Positions 14,942 to 23,357 of a stretch of DNA of 33,053 nucleotides are shown here, piece after piece. Location: positions 1 to 33,053 of the forward strand of contig JABIRL010000156.1 of the NCBI GenBank assembly GCA_018667855.1, written 5' to 3'. The notes under the pieces were generated by a model. That model had not been told where the DNA came from, searched no databases, and saw nothing but the letters and a program-made list of their open reading frames with translations. This DNA comes from Rhodospirillaceae bacterium. Lineage in GTDB: Bacteria; Pseudomonadota; Alphaproteobacteria; GCA-2731375. The position numbers and the translations under genes are program-made. Numbering within the stretch: position 1 is the first letter of the stretch; each line of letters begins with the position of its first letter.

Positions 14942-16177
14942 ATGGCGTTTGATCTGATCCTGCGCAATGCCCGTATCGCCGGTACCGCGCCCGATACACC
15001 GTTGCTGGATGTAGCCATCCAGGGCGAGACCATCGTGGCGGTCGAACCTGACTTCCCAGGGGAGGGCAAGGAATGGGGCGTGGGCGGCCGCCTGCTCTCG
15101 TCCGGTCTGATCGAGACGCATATCCATCTGGACAAATCCCGCATCATGGACCGCTGCAGCGCCGCGCCTGACCGGGGCACGGACCACATGGCCCGCGTTG
15201 CCGCCGTGAAACCTAGCTTCACCCAGGAAGACGTCTATACCCGCGCCCAGGCCACGGTGGAACGATGCGTAGCCAACGGCGCCACCCATATGCGCACCCA
15301 TGCGGAGCTGGACCCCAATGTGGGCCTGCGCGGTTTCGAAGCTCTGAAGCAACTGGCCGAGGACTACAGCTGGGCCATTGATATCGAAATCTGTGTTTTT
15401 GCCCAGGAAGGCTGGACCAATATACCCGAAACCGATGCCAACATCGTCGCCGCGTTGAAGAACGGCGCGACGGTGGTCGGCGGCGCACCGGGCTATGATC
15501 CCGACCACGGCGGCCAGATCCGCCGCATCTTCGAACTGGCGCGGGAATTCGACGTGGATGTGGATATCCATCTCGATGTGGGACCGACCATCGATGATAT
15601 GGATATCCATCTGGTTTGTGAGCTGACGGAACAGTTCGGCTGGGGCGGCCGGGTCGCCGTGGGGCACGGCACCAAGTATTCCTGCCTGCCGCCCGCGCAG
15701 TTGCAGGACCTGGGCAAGCGTCTGGCAGATACCGGCGTGGCCGTCACGGTGCTGCCGGCCACGGATCTGTTCGTCATGGGCCGGCATCAGGATCACAACG
15801 TCATGCGCGGCGTGGCGGACGCCAATGCCCTGCTGGCCTGCGGCGTCAATTGTTCCCTATCCACCAACAACGTGCTGAACCCGTTCACGCCGTTTGGCGA
15901 TTGTTCCCTGATACGCATTGCCAATCTGTACGCCAATGTGGCCCAGCGCGGCGGACAGGAAGAACTGGCGGATTGCTTCGAGATGCTGACCAACCGTTCC
16001 GCGCAGTTGTTGCGCCAGGATGATTACGGCCTCGCCGCGGGCAAGCCGGCGGATCTGGTGATCTGGGATGCCCATAGCCGGTCGGAGGCCGTTGCCACCA
16101 TCGCCCGGCCCATGTATGGCTTCAAACGGGGTCGGCATACCTTCACCCAGGTCATGCCGGAGTTGCACAGACCGTAA
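14942..16177 (+). CDS. Amidohydrolase, cytosine-deaminase-like (CodA/AtzC subfamily)
   Basis: A 411-residue amidohydrolase from ATG 14942, with GGAG six bases upstream. It has the HxH metal motif (THIHLDK, His60/His62), a third His (VDIHLD, His210) and a fourth (GHGTK, His242), at positions almost identical to E. coli CodA (His61, 63, 214, 246). However, CodA's metal-ligand/catalytic Asp313 is Asn309 here (LSTNNVLNPF) and the catalytic Glu217 aligns with Val213 (HLDV). It is therefore unlikely to be a cytosine deaminase and may act on another cyclic amide or amine, or by altered chemistry. It is the first gene of a two-gene plus-strand unit with the sulfotransferase (15-base gap). The divergent flavoprotein gene suggests a shared pathway. 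Confidence 0.85.
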   Translation: MAFDLILRNARIAGTAPDTPLLDVAIQGETIVAVEPDFPGEGKEWGVGGRLLSSGLIETHIHLDKSRIMDRCSAAPDRGTDHMARVAAVKPSFTQEDVYTRAQATVERCVANGATHMRTHAELDPNVGLRGFEALKQLAEDYSWAIDIEICVFAQEGWTNIPETDANIVAALKNGATVVGGAPGYDPDHGGQIRRIFELAREFDVDVDIHLDVGPTIDDMDIHLVCELTEQFGWGGRVAVGHGTKYSCLPPAQLQDLGKRLADTGVAVTVLPATDLFVMGRHQDHNVMRGVADANALLACGVNCSLSTNNVLNPFTPFGDCSLIRIANLYANVAQRGGQEELADCFEMLTNRSAQLLRQDDYGLAAGKPADLVIWDAHSRSEAVATIARPMYGFKRGRHTFTQVMPELHRP

Positions 16178-16192
16178 AGGGAGCCGTTTTTC

Positions 16193-16879
16193 ATGACGCT
16201 AAAAGTTATTGGCGCCGGTTTCGGGCGCACGGGGACATTGTCCATGAAAGGCGCATTGGAGCTGCTGGGACTGGGGCCCTGCTATCACATGCTGGAAGTC
16301 ATACAGCGTCCCGAGAATGCGGATGCCTGGTATAATGCGGCTCAGGGCCGTGCGGCCCAAGACGGTGCGGCCCAGGGCGACGCGACCCAGGGCGTCGCAA
16401 CGGATTGGGAGGATATCCTGCGGGGTTATCATTCCACCGTCGACTGGCCGGCCTGTTATTTCTGGGAGCCGCTGGCGGCCCGCTACCCGGATGCCAAGGT
16501 GATCCTGACCGTGCGCGACGAGGAAGCCTGGTGGCAGAGCATGTCAAAAACCATCCTGCGTAGTTTCCAGGAAAGCGACGATGTGGTCGACCCGTCCCGC
16601 CTGCGCATGCGGCGGATGACCCGTGACCTGATCGTCGAAAAAGTCTTCGGCGGCATCCTGGACGACCGGGACCATGTCCTCGGCGCTTATCGCCGCAATA
16701 TCGAGCAGGTGACCGCCAGCCTACCGCCCGAACGCCTGCTTGTGTTCGACGTGGCCCAAGGATGGGAACCATTGTGTGCATTCCTTGAGCTGCCGGTCCC
16801 TGACGAGCCGTTCCCCCTGACCAATACCACCGAGCAATTTCAGCAACGCGCGGCTGAACGGAAGGCTGCGGCGGATTAG
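16193..16879 (+). CDS. Sulfotransferase-family protein with in-frame minisatellite insert
   Basis: A 228-residue P-loop protein of the bacterial sulfotransferase family (Sulfotransfer_4 type). GAGFGRTGTLSMKGALE (about 7-23) is the 5'-phosphosulfate loop that binds PAPS. VDWPACYFWEPLAARYP and ILTVRDEEAWWQS (3'-phosphate Arg region) follow. Family members transfer sulfate from PAPS to alcohols or amines, but many of this subfamily are uncharacterised. Residues 49-68 are four near-copies of a pentapeptide (AAQGR, AAQDG, AAQGD, ATQGV) encoded by 15-bp tandem repeats. These are inserted just before ATDWEDILRGYHSTVDWP, where relatives have a short loop. The C-terminal AAERKAAAD is a typical tail. 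It lies 15 bases after the amidohydrolase and is probably co-transcribed. Confidence 0.8.
   Translation: MTLKVIGAGFGRTGTLSMKGALELLGLGPCYHMLEVIQRPENADAWYNAAQGRAAQDGAAQGDATQGVATDWEDILRGYHSTVDWPACYFWEPLAARYPDAKVILTVRDEEAWWQSMSKTILRSFQESDDVVDPSRLRMRRMTRDLIVEKVFGGILDDRDHVLGAYRRNIEQVTASLPPERLLVFDVAQGWEPLCAFLELPVPDEPFPLTNTTEQFQQRAAERKAAAD
16337..16396 (+). repeat. 15-bp in-frame tandem repeat (4 units)
   Basis: Four consecutive 15-base units begin at 16337, 16352, 16367 and 16382 (GCGGCTCAGGGCCGT, GCGGCCCAAGACGGT, GCGGCCCAGGGCGAC, GCGACCCAGGGCGTC). Each encodes a pentapeptide of the form A-A/T-Q-x-x. A partial fifth unit (GCAACGGAT) leads back into conserved sequence. Because the unit is a multiple of three, gain or loss of copies keeps the frame. 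Confidence 0.85.
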
Positions 16880-16907
16880 TCTGTTTCGCTCACGCTTGTG
16901 CGCCAAA

Positions 16908-16958
16908 GCGCGCCGCTCCGCGAGGGCGGCGCATCAGCGCCGGGCCGCGGTCACGGCC
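16908..16958. other. Two hairpins between convergent genes (possible terminator)
   Basis: The gap between the sulfotransferase and the enoyl-CoA hydratase-like gene contains GCGCCGC (16910-16916) / GCGGCGC (16926-16932) and GGCCG (16943-16947) / CGGCC (16954-16958). Plus-strand T-rich sequence follows (TGAATTTTGAATTTA). There is no clean U-tract, so intrinsic termination is only a possibility. Confidence 0.4.
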
Positions 16959-16981
16959 TGAATTTTGAATTTATCTTCGGA

Positions 16982-17776
16982 TTAACTTTCTAATGTCGGC
17001 AGGCGGTAGCGGTCATCCGGGTCGTCCCAGCCTTTGAAGTTGGGCGTGCGTTTTTCGGCGAATGCGGCGCGGGATTCCATCAGGTCGGACTTGGCGCCGT
17101 GGTCATGCAGGGCCTTGGCAAGCTCGCCAAGGTCCGGCGCGATGGCGGGACGCATCTGGCGCATCATATGCACCGTGTTCACCCGCGAGGCCGGCGGCAG
17201 GGTCAACAGATGCTCGGCCATCTCCATGGCCGTGGGCAGCAGGGCATCCGCCTCGACGACCCGGTTAAGGAAACCGATCTCGTAAAACCTTTGCGCCGTG
17301 AAACGAAAGCCCATGGCCATTTCCATAGCAATGGGATAGGGCAGATTGGCGATATGGCCGTGATTGTAGCCCCCCAGCAGCCACCGTTTCGCTTCCGAGA
17401 CTTCGAACACCGCTTCATGCACGGCAACGCGCAGGTCGGTCTGCTCCACCAGCATGAAGCCGCCGCCCATGGCGAAGCCGTTGATGGCGGCGATGACCGG
17501 CTTTTCCAACGTGCCGTTCATGAACGGGTTTCCCAGTGTCAGCGGCCGACCGCCCGGCTTTTTATGTTCCAACGTCTCTTTCATGTCCTCGCCGGCGCAA
17601 AAACCCCGCCCCGTGCCGGTGAAAATCGCGACCTCCAGGTCTTTGTCTTCGCGGAACGCGGTCCAGGTCTCGGCCAGAACCGTCCGCATTTCGGTATTCA
17701 GGGCATTCAGCCGCTCGGGCCTGTTCATTCTGACCACGAAGATTTGTCCGTGACGTTCCGTTTCGACGACAGCCAT
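16982..17776 (-). CDS. Enoyl-CoA hydratase/isomerase-family protein (crotonase fold)
   Basis: A 264-residue crotonase-fold protein from ATG 17776, chosen because GGGAGG sits six bases upstream; the frame runs open to 18079, but that overlaps the divergent LLM gene. Motifs: FVVRMNRPERLNALN, oxyanion-hole segments GFCAGEDM and AINGFAMGGGFMLV. Glu128 (EVSEAKRW) lines up with one catalytic Glu of crotonase. The second Glu, normally in the PGxGGTxRL loop, is not present; the loop reads GGYNHGHIANLPYPIA. It may therefore be an isomerase, hydrolase or C-C lyase on a CoA thioester rather than a typical hydratase. It shares a 113-base divergent promoter region with the LLM oxidoreductase. Confidence 0.85.
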   Translation of the reverse strand: MAVVETERHGQIFVVRMNRPERLNALNTEMRTVLAETWTAFREDKDLEVAIFTGTGRGFCAGEDMKETLEHKKPGGRPLTLGNPFMNGTLEKPVIAAINGFAMGGGFMLVEQTDLRVAVHEAVFEVSEAKRWLLGGYNHGHIANLPYPIAMEMAMGFRFTAQRFYEIGFLNRVVEADALLPTAMEMAEHLLTLPPASRVNTVHMMRQMRPAIAPDLGELAKALHDHGAKSDLMESRAAFAEKRTPNFKGWDDPDDRYRLPTLES

Positions 17777-17889
17777 GTTTCGCCTCCCATAAGTTTCAAA
17801 GTTAAAAACCAGAATAGCGCCTGCGGCACGGTTGCCCAAACTTTCCCGGCCTGCCACCATGGACAAAATCATAACAGAGAGGCAATGCA

Positions 17890-18762
17890 ATGGAATTCGG
17901 TGTTCATTTCGCGTCCACGGTGTATCCGCAGCCGGACCGGGCCGTGCAATTTTGTCAGAAGTCCGAGCAGGTCGGCTTTTCCTTCGCCGTGGCGGTGGAG
18001 CATGTGGTCTGGCCCACGGACTACGCATCCAAATATCCCTATAACGCCACCGGCAAGCTGCCCGGAGATCCATCCACACTGTTGCCGGATCCGCTGGTCT
18101 GGATGACCCATGTCGCGGCCTGTACGGAGCATATGCGGTTCATGACCGGAGTGTTGATCCTGCCGCAACGCAATCCGGTGGTTCTGGCCAAGCAGCTGGC
18201 CACCATGGATTATATGTCGGGCGGCCGCATGGAGCTGGGCATCGGTGTCGGCTGGCTGAAAGAAGAATTCGAAGCCATCGGTATACCGTTCGAGAGGCGT
18301 GGGCGCCGCACGGACGAGACAATCGAGGCCATGCGCGCCCTGTGGGCCGGGGACGATGCCAGCTATGACGGCGAGTTCGTCAATTTCGCTGGAATAAGCT
18401 GTAACCCGAAGCCAGCGCAGGAATCCGTACCCATCATCGTCGGCGGCCATTCCGAGGCGGCGGCCCGGCGGGCGGGACGTCTGGGCAACGGCTTTTTCCC
18501 GGCCACGGGCTGGGATGGGGATTATAAGCCGCTGCTGGCCATCATCCGCGAAGAAGCCGACAAGGCGGGCCGCGACCCGGACGAGATCCAGATCACTACC
18601 GGCATTGACCCCGAAGACCCCTTGAATTCCGCCCTGCGCCTGGCCGAACAGGGCATCGACCGGGTTGTCGTACCCTCGGCACCGTTCCGCAAGGACGTTG
18701 CCGGCAGCCTGGAACGTTTCGCGGCGGAAGTCATCGCCCCCGCGAAGGAGCGCCTCGGCTAA
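17890..18762 (+). CDS. LLM-class flavin-dependent oxidoreductase (F420-type, putative)
   Basis: A 290-residue luciferase-like monooxygenase barrel: MEFGVHFASTVYP, FSFAVAVEHVVWPTDY, MTGVLILPQRNPVVLAKQLATMD, the typical GIGVGWLKEEFEAIG block, RRTDETIEAMRALW, and PIIVGGHSEAAARRAGRLGNG. This form is usually annotated as a probable F420-dependent oxidoreductase, but whether it uses FMN or F420 cannot be told from sequence alone. AGAGAGGCA just before ATG 17890 serves as the ribosome site. It shares a divergent intergenic region with the enoyl-CoA hydratase-like gene. Its stop overlaps the stop of maeB on the other strand by four bases. Confidence 0.85.
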   Translation: MEFGVHFASTVYPQPDRAVQFCQKSEQVGFSFAVAVEHVVWPTDYASKYPYNATGKLPGDPSTLLPDPLVWMTHVAACTEHMRFMTGVLILPQRNPVVLAKQLATMDYMSGGRMELGIGVGWLKEEFEAIGIPFERRGRRTDETIEAMRALWAGDDASYDGEFVNFAGISCNPKPAQESVPIIVGGHSEAAARRAGRLGNGFFPATGWDGDYKPLLAIIREEADKAGRDPDEIQITTGIDPEDPLNSALRLAEQGIDRVVVPSAPFRKDVAGSLERFAAEVIAPAKERLG

Positions 18763-21053
18763 CTCTGCGCGTCGACCACGGCCAGGGCCGAGATATTCAC
18801 GATACCGCGCGAGGTGACGGACGTGGTTAGAATATGGGCCGGCTTGGCGGCGCCCAGCAGTATGGGGCCGATGGAGGTCGCGCCGGTCACGGTCTTGACG
18901 ACGTTGTAGGTGATATTGGCGGCGTCCAGGTTCGGCATGACCAGCAAATTCGCGACGCCGTCAAATCGTGTATTGGGGTAGAGCCGTTTGCGGATGGCTT
19001 CATTCAAAGCCCCGTCCCCATGCATTTCCCCGTCCACCGCCAGATCCGGCGCCTCTCTGTTGATCAGCTCCAGCGCCCGGCGCATCTTCTGGGCGGAGCG
19101 CGAGGTAGAAGAGCCGTAGTTTGAATGGGACAGCAACGCGGCCTTGGGCGTGTTGCCAAAACGGCGCACCTGATCGGCCGCCAGCATGGTCATATTGGCG
19201 ATTTCCTGTGGCGAAGGGTGGGCCGCGACCTGGGTATCGCAAAGAAAGATCATCTGCCCCTGGGGCAGGATCAAGACGTTCAGAGAGGCCAATTTATCCA
19301 CCCCGTCGCCGCGCCCGACTATCTGTTCCAGATGGCGCAAATGGTTGTGATAGCGCCCGACGGTGCCGCAGATCATGGCATCCGCGTCGCCCCCTTCCAG
19401 CATCAGGGCGGCGATGACGGTGTTGTTGCGCCGCGTCATGACCCGCGCCTCGTCCGGCGAGACGCCGTGATCCTGCATACGCTGGTGGTAGATGGACCAG
19501 TATTGATCAAAGTAAGGGTTGTCGTCGGGATCAACCAGATCCAAATCCTCGCCCGGCACCATGCGCAGGCCCAGCTCGGTTATCAATTCGCCGATCTGCC
19601 CGGGCCGGCCGATCAGGATCGGCCGGCAGACCTTGTCATCAATCAGGACCTGGGCCGCGCGCAACACCCGTTTGTCCTCGCCCTCGGCATAGACCACCCG
19701 CTTGGGATTTGCCCGGGCTTTTTCAAATACCGGTTTCATGGCCATGCCGGACTTGTAGACAAAGCGTTCCAGGGTTTCGCGATAGGCATCGAAATCGGCG
19801 ATGGGGCGTTGGGCGACGCCGCTGTCCATGGCCGCCTTGGCCACGGCCGGGGCGATTTCCAATATCAGGCGGGGATCGAACGGCTTCGGGATCAGATACT
19901 CCCGGCCAAAGGCCAGGGTTTCACCTAAATAGGCCTGGGCGACAATCTCGGAAGACTCCGCCATGGCCAGATCGGCGATGGCATAAACGGTGGCCCGCTT
20001 CATTGCCTCGTTTATCTCCGTCGCGCCGCAATCCAGGGCGCCCCGGAACAGGTAGGGAAAGCACAGCACATTGTTGACCTGGTTCGGATAGTCGGAACGG
20101 CCCGTGGCCATGATCACATCGTCCCGGGCGGCGTGGGCGACCTCCGGCAGGATCTCGGGGTTCGGATTGGCCAGGGCCAGGATCATCGGCTTTTCCGCCA
20201 TGGCCTTGACCATATCACCGTCCAGCACATCCGGGCCAGACATGCCAAGGAACACATCCGCACCCCTGATGGCGTCGGCCAGAGTGCGGTCGTCCGTGTC
20301 CTTTTCGTAGACTTTCTTGGAAGCATCGATGGCGCCTTCCCGGCCCTTGTAGACCACGCCCTTGCGATCGGTGATGAAGATATTCTCCACCGGCATCCCA
20401 AGACTGACGAGAAGGTTCAACGAAGCGATTGCCGCCGCCCCCGCGCCGGAGGTCACGACCTTGACCTTGTCCAGTTCCTTGCCCACGAAGCGCAGGCCGT
20501 TGACCAGCGCGGAACAGACGCAAATGGCAGTGCCGTGCTGGTCATCATGGAAGACGGGGATGGCCATACGCTCTTTCAGGCCATTCTCGATCTGAAAACA
20601 TTCGGGCGCCTTGATATCCTCGAGATTGATGCCGCCGAAAGTGGGTTCCAGGGCGCGGACGATCTCGATGAATTTGTCCGGGTCGGTTTCATCAATTTCG
20701 ATATCAAAGACGTCAATTCCGGCGAATTTCTTGAACAGGACGCCCTTACCCTCCATCACCGGTTTGGAGGCAAGGGCGCCTATCGCACCCAGACCCAAAA
20801 CGGCGGTGCCGTTGGTAATCACGCCAACCAGGTTGCCACGCGCGGTAACGTTGGCGGCCTCCGCCGGATCCGCGACAATCAATTCACACGGCGCCGCCAC
20901 GCCCGGCGAATAAGCCAGGGCCAGGTCACGTTGATTCGCCAGTGGTTTGGTCGGCGTGACCTCGATCTTGCCCGGCACCGGCCAGCGATGGAAATGATTG
21001 GCGTCCCGCTTCAGGTCTTCCGCTTTTTGGTTTTGATGCTGATCCTGGGTCAT
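18759..21053 (-). CDS. maeB: NADP-dependent malic enzyme with phosphotransacetylase-like C-terminal domain
   Basis: A 764-residue protein, the usual length for MaeB. Start ATG 21053 is set by GGAGG just upstream; the frame extends to 21095 without merit. The N-terminal malic domain has [16 protein letters not shown] and [25 protein letters not shown] (the metal/malate site follows in [10 protein letters not shown]), then [10 protein letters not shown]. The cofactor-binding domain has [17 protein letters not shown]. From ~430 onward it is a phosphate acetyl/butyryl-transferase-like domain ([40 protein letters not shown]) that in MaeB is generally regulatory, responding to acetyl-CoA, and not catalytic. 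It decarboxylates malate to pyruvate with NADPH formation, linking the surrounding catabolism to central metabolism. It is transcribed alone. Confidence 0.95.
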   Translation of the reverse strand: MTQDQHQNQKAEDLKRDANHFHRWPVPGKIEVTPTKPLANQRDLALAYSPGVAAPCELIVADPAEAANVTARGNLVGVITNGTAVLGLGAIGALASKPVMEGKGVLFKKFAGIDVFDIEIDETDPDKFIEIVRALEPTFGGINLEDIKAPECFQIENGLKERMAIPVFHDDQHGTAICVCSALVNGLRFVGKELDKVKVVTSGAGAAAIASLNLLVSLGMPVENIFITDRKGVVYKGREGAIDASKKVYEKDTDDRTLADAIRGADVFLGMSGPDVLDGDMVKAMAEKPMILALANPNPEILPEVAHAARDDVIMATGRSDYPNQVNNVLCFPYLFRGALDCGATEINEAMKRATVYAIADLAMAESSEIVAQAYLGETLAFGREYLIPKPFDPRLILEIAPAVAKAAMDSGVAQRPIADFDAYRETLERFVYKSGMAMKPVFEKARANPKRVVYAEGEDKRVLRAAQVLIDDKVCRPILIGRPGQIGELITELGLRMVPGEDLDLVDPDDNPYFDQYWSIYHQRMQDHGVSPDEARVMTRRNNTVIAALMLEGGDADAMICGTVGRYHNHLRHLEQIVGRGDGVDKLASLNVLILPQGQMIFLCDTQVAAHPSPQEIANMTMLAADQVRRFGNTPKAALLSHSNYGSSTSRSAQKMRRALELINREAPDLAVDGEMHGDGALNEAIRKRLYPNTRFDGVANLLVMPNLDAANITYNVVKTVTGATSIGPILLGAAKPAHILTTSVTSRGIVNISALAVVDAQS

Positions 21054-21175
21054 ATCGCCTCCCCCGTCGTCGCCGGGATGGACGTCCCCCGACATCCGAA
21101 CCCCATGTCACCGTCCGTATCCGACCCCATTTGGGCACGCCCCGAGCGCCGAATACAACCGCTTAACTATTCGCC

Positions 21176-22255
21176 TTAATTGTCGAGCCCCATGGCGCCG
21201 TCGTCCCGACGCGGACGCGGCGTCTTATGGCGCCCGGCCAGCACCTCGTCCGCCGCCCAGCCGAGGTTGCCGTGACAGCCGATACCATAACGCACCACGG
21301 CTTCGTCCGAGAACTGTCGGAAGCCGGGGACATTCAGCCAGATCCGGATCAGCAGCCGTTTGCGTTCTTCCAATGGCTCCAGCTCGTGAGCATCGCGGCC
21401 ATGGAGTACGGTATAATTGCTGCAAAACTGTATATCGCCCTGCCCAAATGGGAATGCCAGCTTGGTCTCGGCGGAAATTTCGTCGATCAGGTCAAATGCC
21501 TCCCGGTCCTCGACCGATAAAGGCGCCTTTTCGTTCACATGGGCGGCGATCATCCAGGCCCGGTTGTAGCGGCAGGACAGATCTCCATTCACCCGGCTGA
21601 ACAATGGTACACGATAGCCCGAGGTGGCGCTTTCGCCCGTGCCATGTTCGTCCATGCGGTCCCATTCGTAACCTTCGAACAGGCGGGGCAATAGATCAGG
21701 CCGGCGTTTGAGAATTTCATTATACAACGTTGTGGAGCTGGATAGATGGCTATGAGGATCGTCCGCGGCCTGACGGACACACAGCAGGGTGACGATATCC
21801 ATCAGGTCCACATGCAGGCGCGATGCCTTGGGAAAACCGACCCCGCGCTTGCCCTGGTTCGGCTTCAGGGCGCCATCGGTCACATAGTGTATCAGACCGC
21901 TGTCACTGTTCTGGGTCATGCCCGTGCCGATATGGCGACACAGGCCATAATACATCGTTGCCAGATCCTCGGTGGGGAAGCTATCCACCGGGAACCCCCG
22001 CAGCAAGGCAAAGCCGCGCCCAAGCCGCAGTTCACCGCCGACCCGCCTCAATACATCCGATAGCGTCGGCAGGGGAAAGTCCCCCGGGCCAATCTCCGCC
22101 ATTTGCAGACCGCGGTCTTTCACCCCCGCGAGGGCCCGTTCCAGTTCCGCCACGTGGCGGTCGCCGAGGATATATTCCCACGACCGGTCCGCTTCCATGT
22201 CCGAACCATACCAAGCGCTGGCATCGGTCACGGGGCTCATTCCCAGATTGCTCAT
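21176..22255 (-). CDS. TauD/TfdA-family Fe(II)/2-oxoglutarate dioxygenase
   Basis: A 359-residue dioxygenase. ATG 22255 is preferred over GTG 22261 because AAAGG is eight bases before the ATG and only two before the GTG. The iron triad can be placed as LHVDLMD (His148/Asp150) and YTVLHGRDAHE (His285), with a 2-oxoglutarate-binding Arg nearby (LLIRIWLN). The longer N-terminal part (RGFALLRGFPVDSFPTEDLA) and C-terminal tail distinguish it from classic TauD. It resembles the many uncharacterised TauD/TfdA proteins of soil and marine proteobacteria. It starts 28 bases after the second TauD-type gene, so the two are probably one operon, but they are not close copies. It presumably hydroxylates a small acid, sulfonate or amine; the substrate is unknown. 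Confidence 0.85.
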   Translation of the reverse strand: MSNLGMSPVTDASAWYGSDMEADRSWEYILGDRHVAELERALAGVKDRGLQMAEIGPGDFPLPTLSDVLRRVGGELRLGRGFALLRGFPVDSFPTEDLATMYYGLCRHIGTGMTQNSDSGLIHYVTDGALKPNQGKRGVGFPKASRLHVDLMDIVTLLCVRQAADDPHSHLSSSTTLYNEILKRRPDLLPRLFEGYEWDRMDEHGTGESATSGYRVPLFSRVNGDLSCRYNRAWMIAAHVNEKAPLSVEDREAFDLIDEISAETKLAFPFGQGDIQFCSNYTVLHGRDAHELEPLEERKRLLIRIWLNVPGFRQFSDEAVVRYGIGCHGNLGWAADEVLAGRHKTPRPRRDDGAMGLDN

Positions 22256-22282
22256 ATTCACTACCTTTCCAGATCGGTCGCC

Positions 22283-23131
22283 TTAAATGGGTCTTAGGCC
22301 ACGCAACAAAATACGTTGATGCAAGCGTGTCTGGCCCACCGGGAAATCCATATTAACCGCATGCACCAGGCAGCGGTTATCCCAGATCAACAGATCGCCG
22401 ACACGCCATTCGTGGTCATAGCGGTATTGCGCCTTGGTCATGCAGCCATCAATCCATTGCAGCACATCCTCGCTCTCTTCATGGCTGACATCCATCACCC
22501 GGTCGGTGCGGTTGGGATTAAAATATATGGCTCTTTGCCCCGTGTCCTCGTGCGTACGCACCAAGGGATGCACCACTTCCGGCGTCTCCGCCGCCTCCGC
22601 CTCGGATCGCGCCTTGGGCTGGACCGGCGCCCGCTGCGTGGCATAGCGATGGGCGGCACTCAGGCCGTCGAGGCGCTGTTTTTCAGCCCCGGTCAGATCC
22701 TCGTAGGCCTTGCGAGTATTGCAAAAACTGGTCTGGCCGCCGCTGTCGGGTATCTGGATCGACTGCAGCAAGGTCGCCTTGGCCGGTTCCTCGAAATAAG
22801 AGTCATCCGTATGCCAGCCGGTCAGACGCATCTGACGTAAATCCTCGGGCTTGTCCTCCGGTTTGGTATAGGTGCTGTTGAGCATTGAAACTTCCGGCAC
22901 CTCGTCATGTCGTTGTTGCCGCAGCAATTGCAGTTGCGGATCGCCAAATCGCCGGGCGACCGCTGCAAAATCAGCGGCACTCAACGGCGCGCTGCGAAAA
23001 CACAGCAGATGATGTTCCAGAAATGCCTCTCCGATAGCCTTGTCTTCGTCTTCCGCCATGGGCCGCGACAGATCAAGACCGCTGACCTCCGCGCCCAGGG
23101 CATCGCACAAAGGCGCAATTCGTAACGTCAT
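22283..23131 (-). CDS. TauD/TfdA-family dioxygenase (taurine/2,4-D dioxygenase-like)
   Basis: A 282-residue protein of normal TauD length, from ATG 23131 with GGGAGG eight bases upstream. Iron ligands: WHTDDSY (His107/Asp109) and CLVHAVN (His257); RLHQRILLRG supplies the 2-oxoglutarate Arg. Conserved family segments LGAEVSGLDLSRP, LLCFRSAPL and GDLLIWDNRCLVHA are present. Taurine dioxygenase releases sulfite and TfdA cleaves an ether; there is no sulfonate transporter here to favour taurine. It is first in the two-gene dioxygenase operon and divergent from the class II aldolase gene across 226 bases. Confidence 0.88.
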   Translation of the reverse strand: MTLRIAPLCDALGAEVSGLDLSRPMAEDEDKAIGEAFLEHHLLCFRSAPLSAADFAAVARRFGDPQLQLLRQQRHDEVPEVSMLNSTYTKPEDKPEDLRQMRLTGWHTDDSYFEEPAKATLLQSIQIPDSGGQTSFCNTRKAYEDLTGAEKQRLDGLSAAHRYATQRAPVQPKARSEAEAAETPEVVHPLVRTHEDTGQRAIYFNPNRTDRVMDVSHEESEDVLQWIDGCMTKAQYRYDHEWRVGDLLIWDNRCLVHAVNMDFPVGQTRLHQRILLRGLRPI

Positions 23132-23199
23132 GACGGCGTCCTCCCAGACAGATTTATTCACCAGGCCGATTATACGAGGGGCGTAATGCGGAAGTCACG

Positions 23200-23223
23200 C
23201 TGCGGCAAATCACCCCGCCGCAG
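23200..23223. other. Hairpin in the dioxygenase/aldolase divergent promoter region
   Basis: CTGCGGC (23200-23206) and GCCGCAG (23217-23223) form a seven-bp inverted repeat with a ten-base spacer. No T-tract follows on either strand, so it is more likely a protein-binding or RNA-leader element than a terminator. Its role is unknown. Confidence 0.35.
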
Positions 23224-23265
23224 TCAGTGGTTTGGCCTGATTTCTGATTTGCCAGCCCGTCATGG

Positions 23266-23310
23266 TATAGTTTACTTTGCTTGCTTTCGCGCTCGATGGT
23301 ATGGCCATAC
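23266..23310 (+). promoter_or_regulatory. Candidate -10 box and 12-bp palindromic operator upstream of the class II aldolase
   Basis: TATAGT (23266-23271) resembles a -10 element, although the matching -35 is weak. Downstream, GTATGGCCATAC (23299-23310) is a perfect 12-bp palindrome, 47 bases before the aldolase start and in the position expected for an operator. No regulator gene lies in the window to pair with it. Called from pattern only. Confidence 0.4.
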
Positions 23311-23357
23311 TAGACTATGAACAAGCCAGCGGCACAATCCCGGCACGGAGTGACATT

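Noticed and set aside
14813-15796. 327-codon minus-strand frame opposite the amidohydrolase
   Set aside because: Antisense shadow; the plus-strand gene has the HxH metal site and a good ribosome site.
16337-16396. Tandem repeat as a CRISPR-like array
   Set aside because: Fifteen-base units without spacers, in frame inside a gene; it is a coding minisatellite.
19125-21179. Long plus-strand frames opposite maeB
   Set aside because: maeB is full length and unmistakable on the minus strand; the opposite frames lack any domain.
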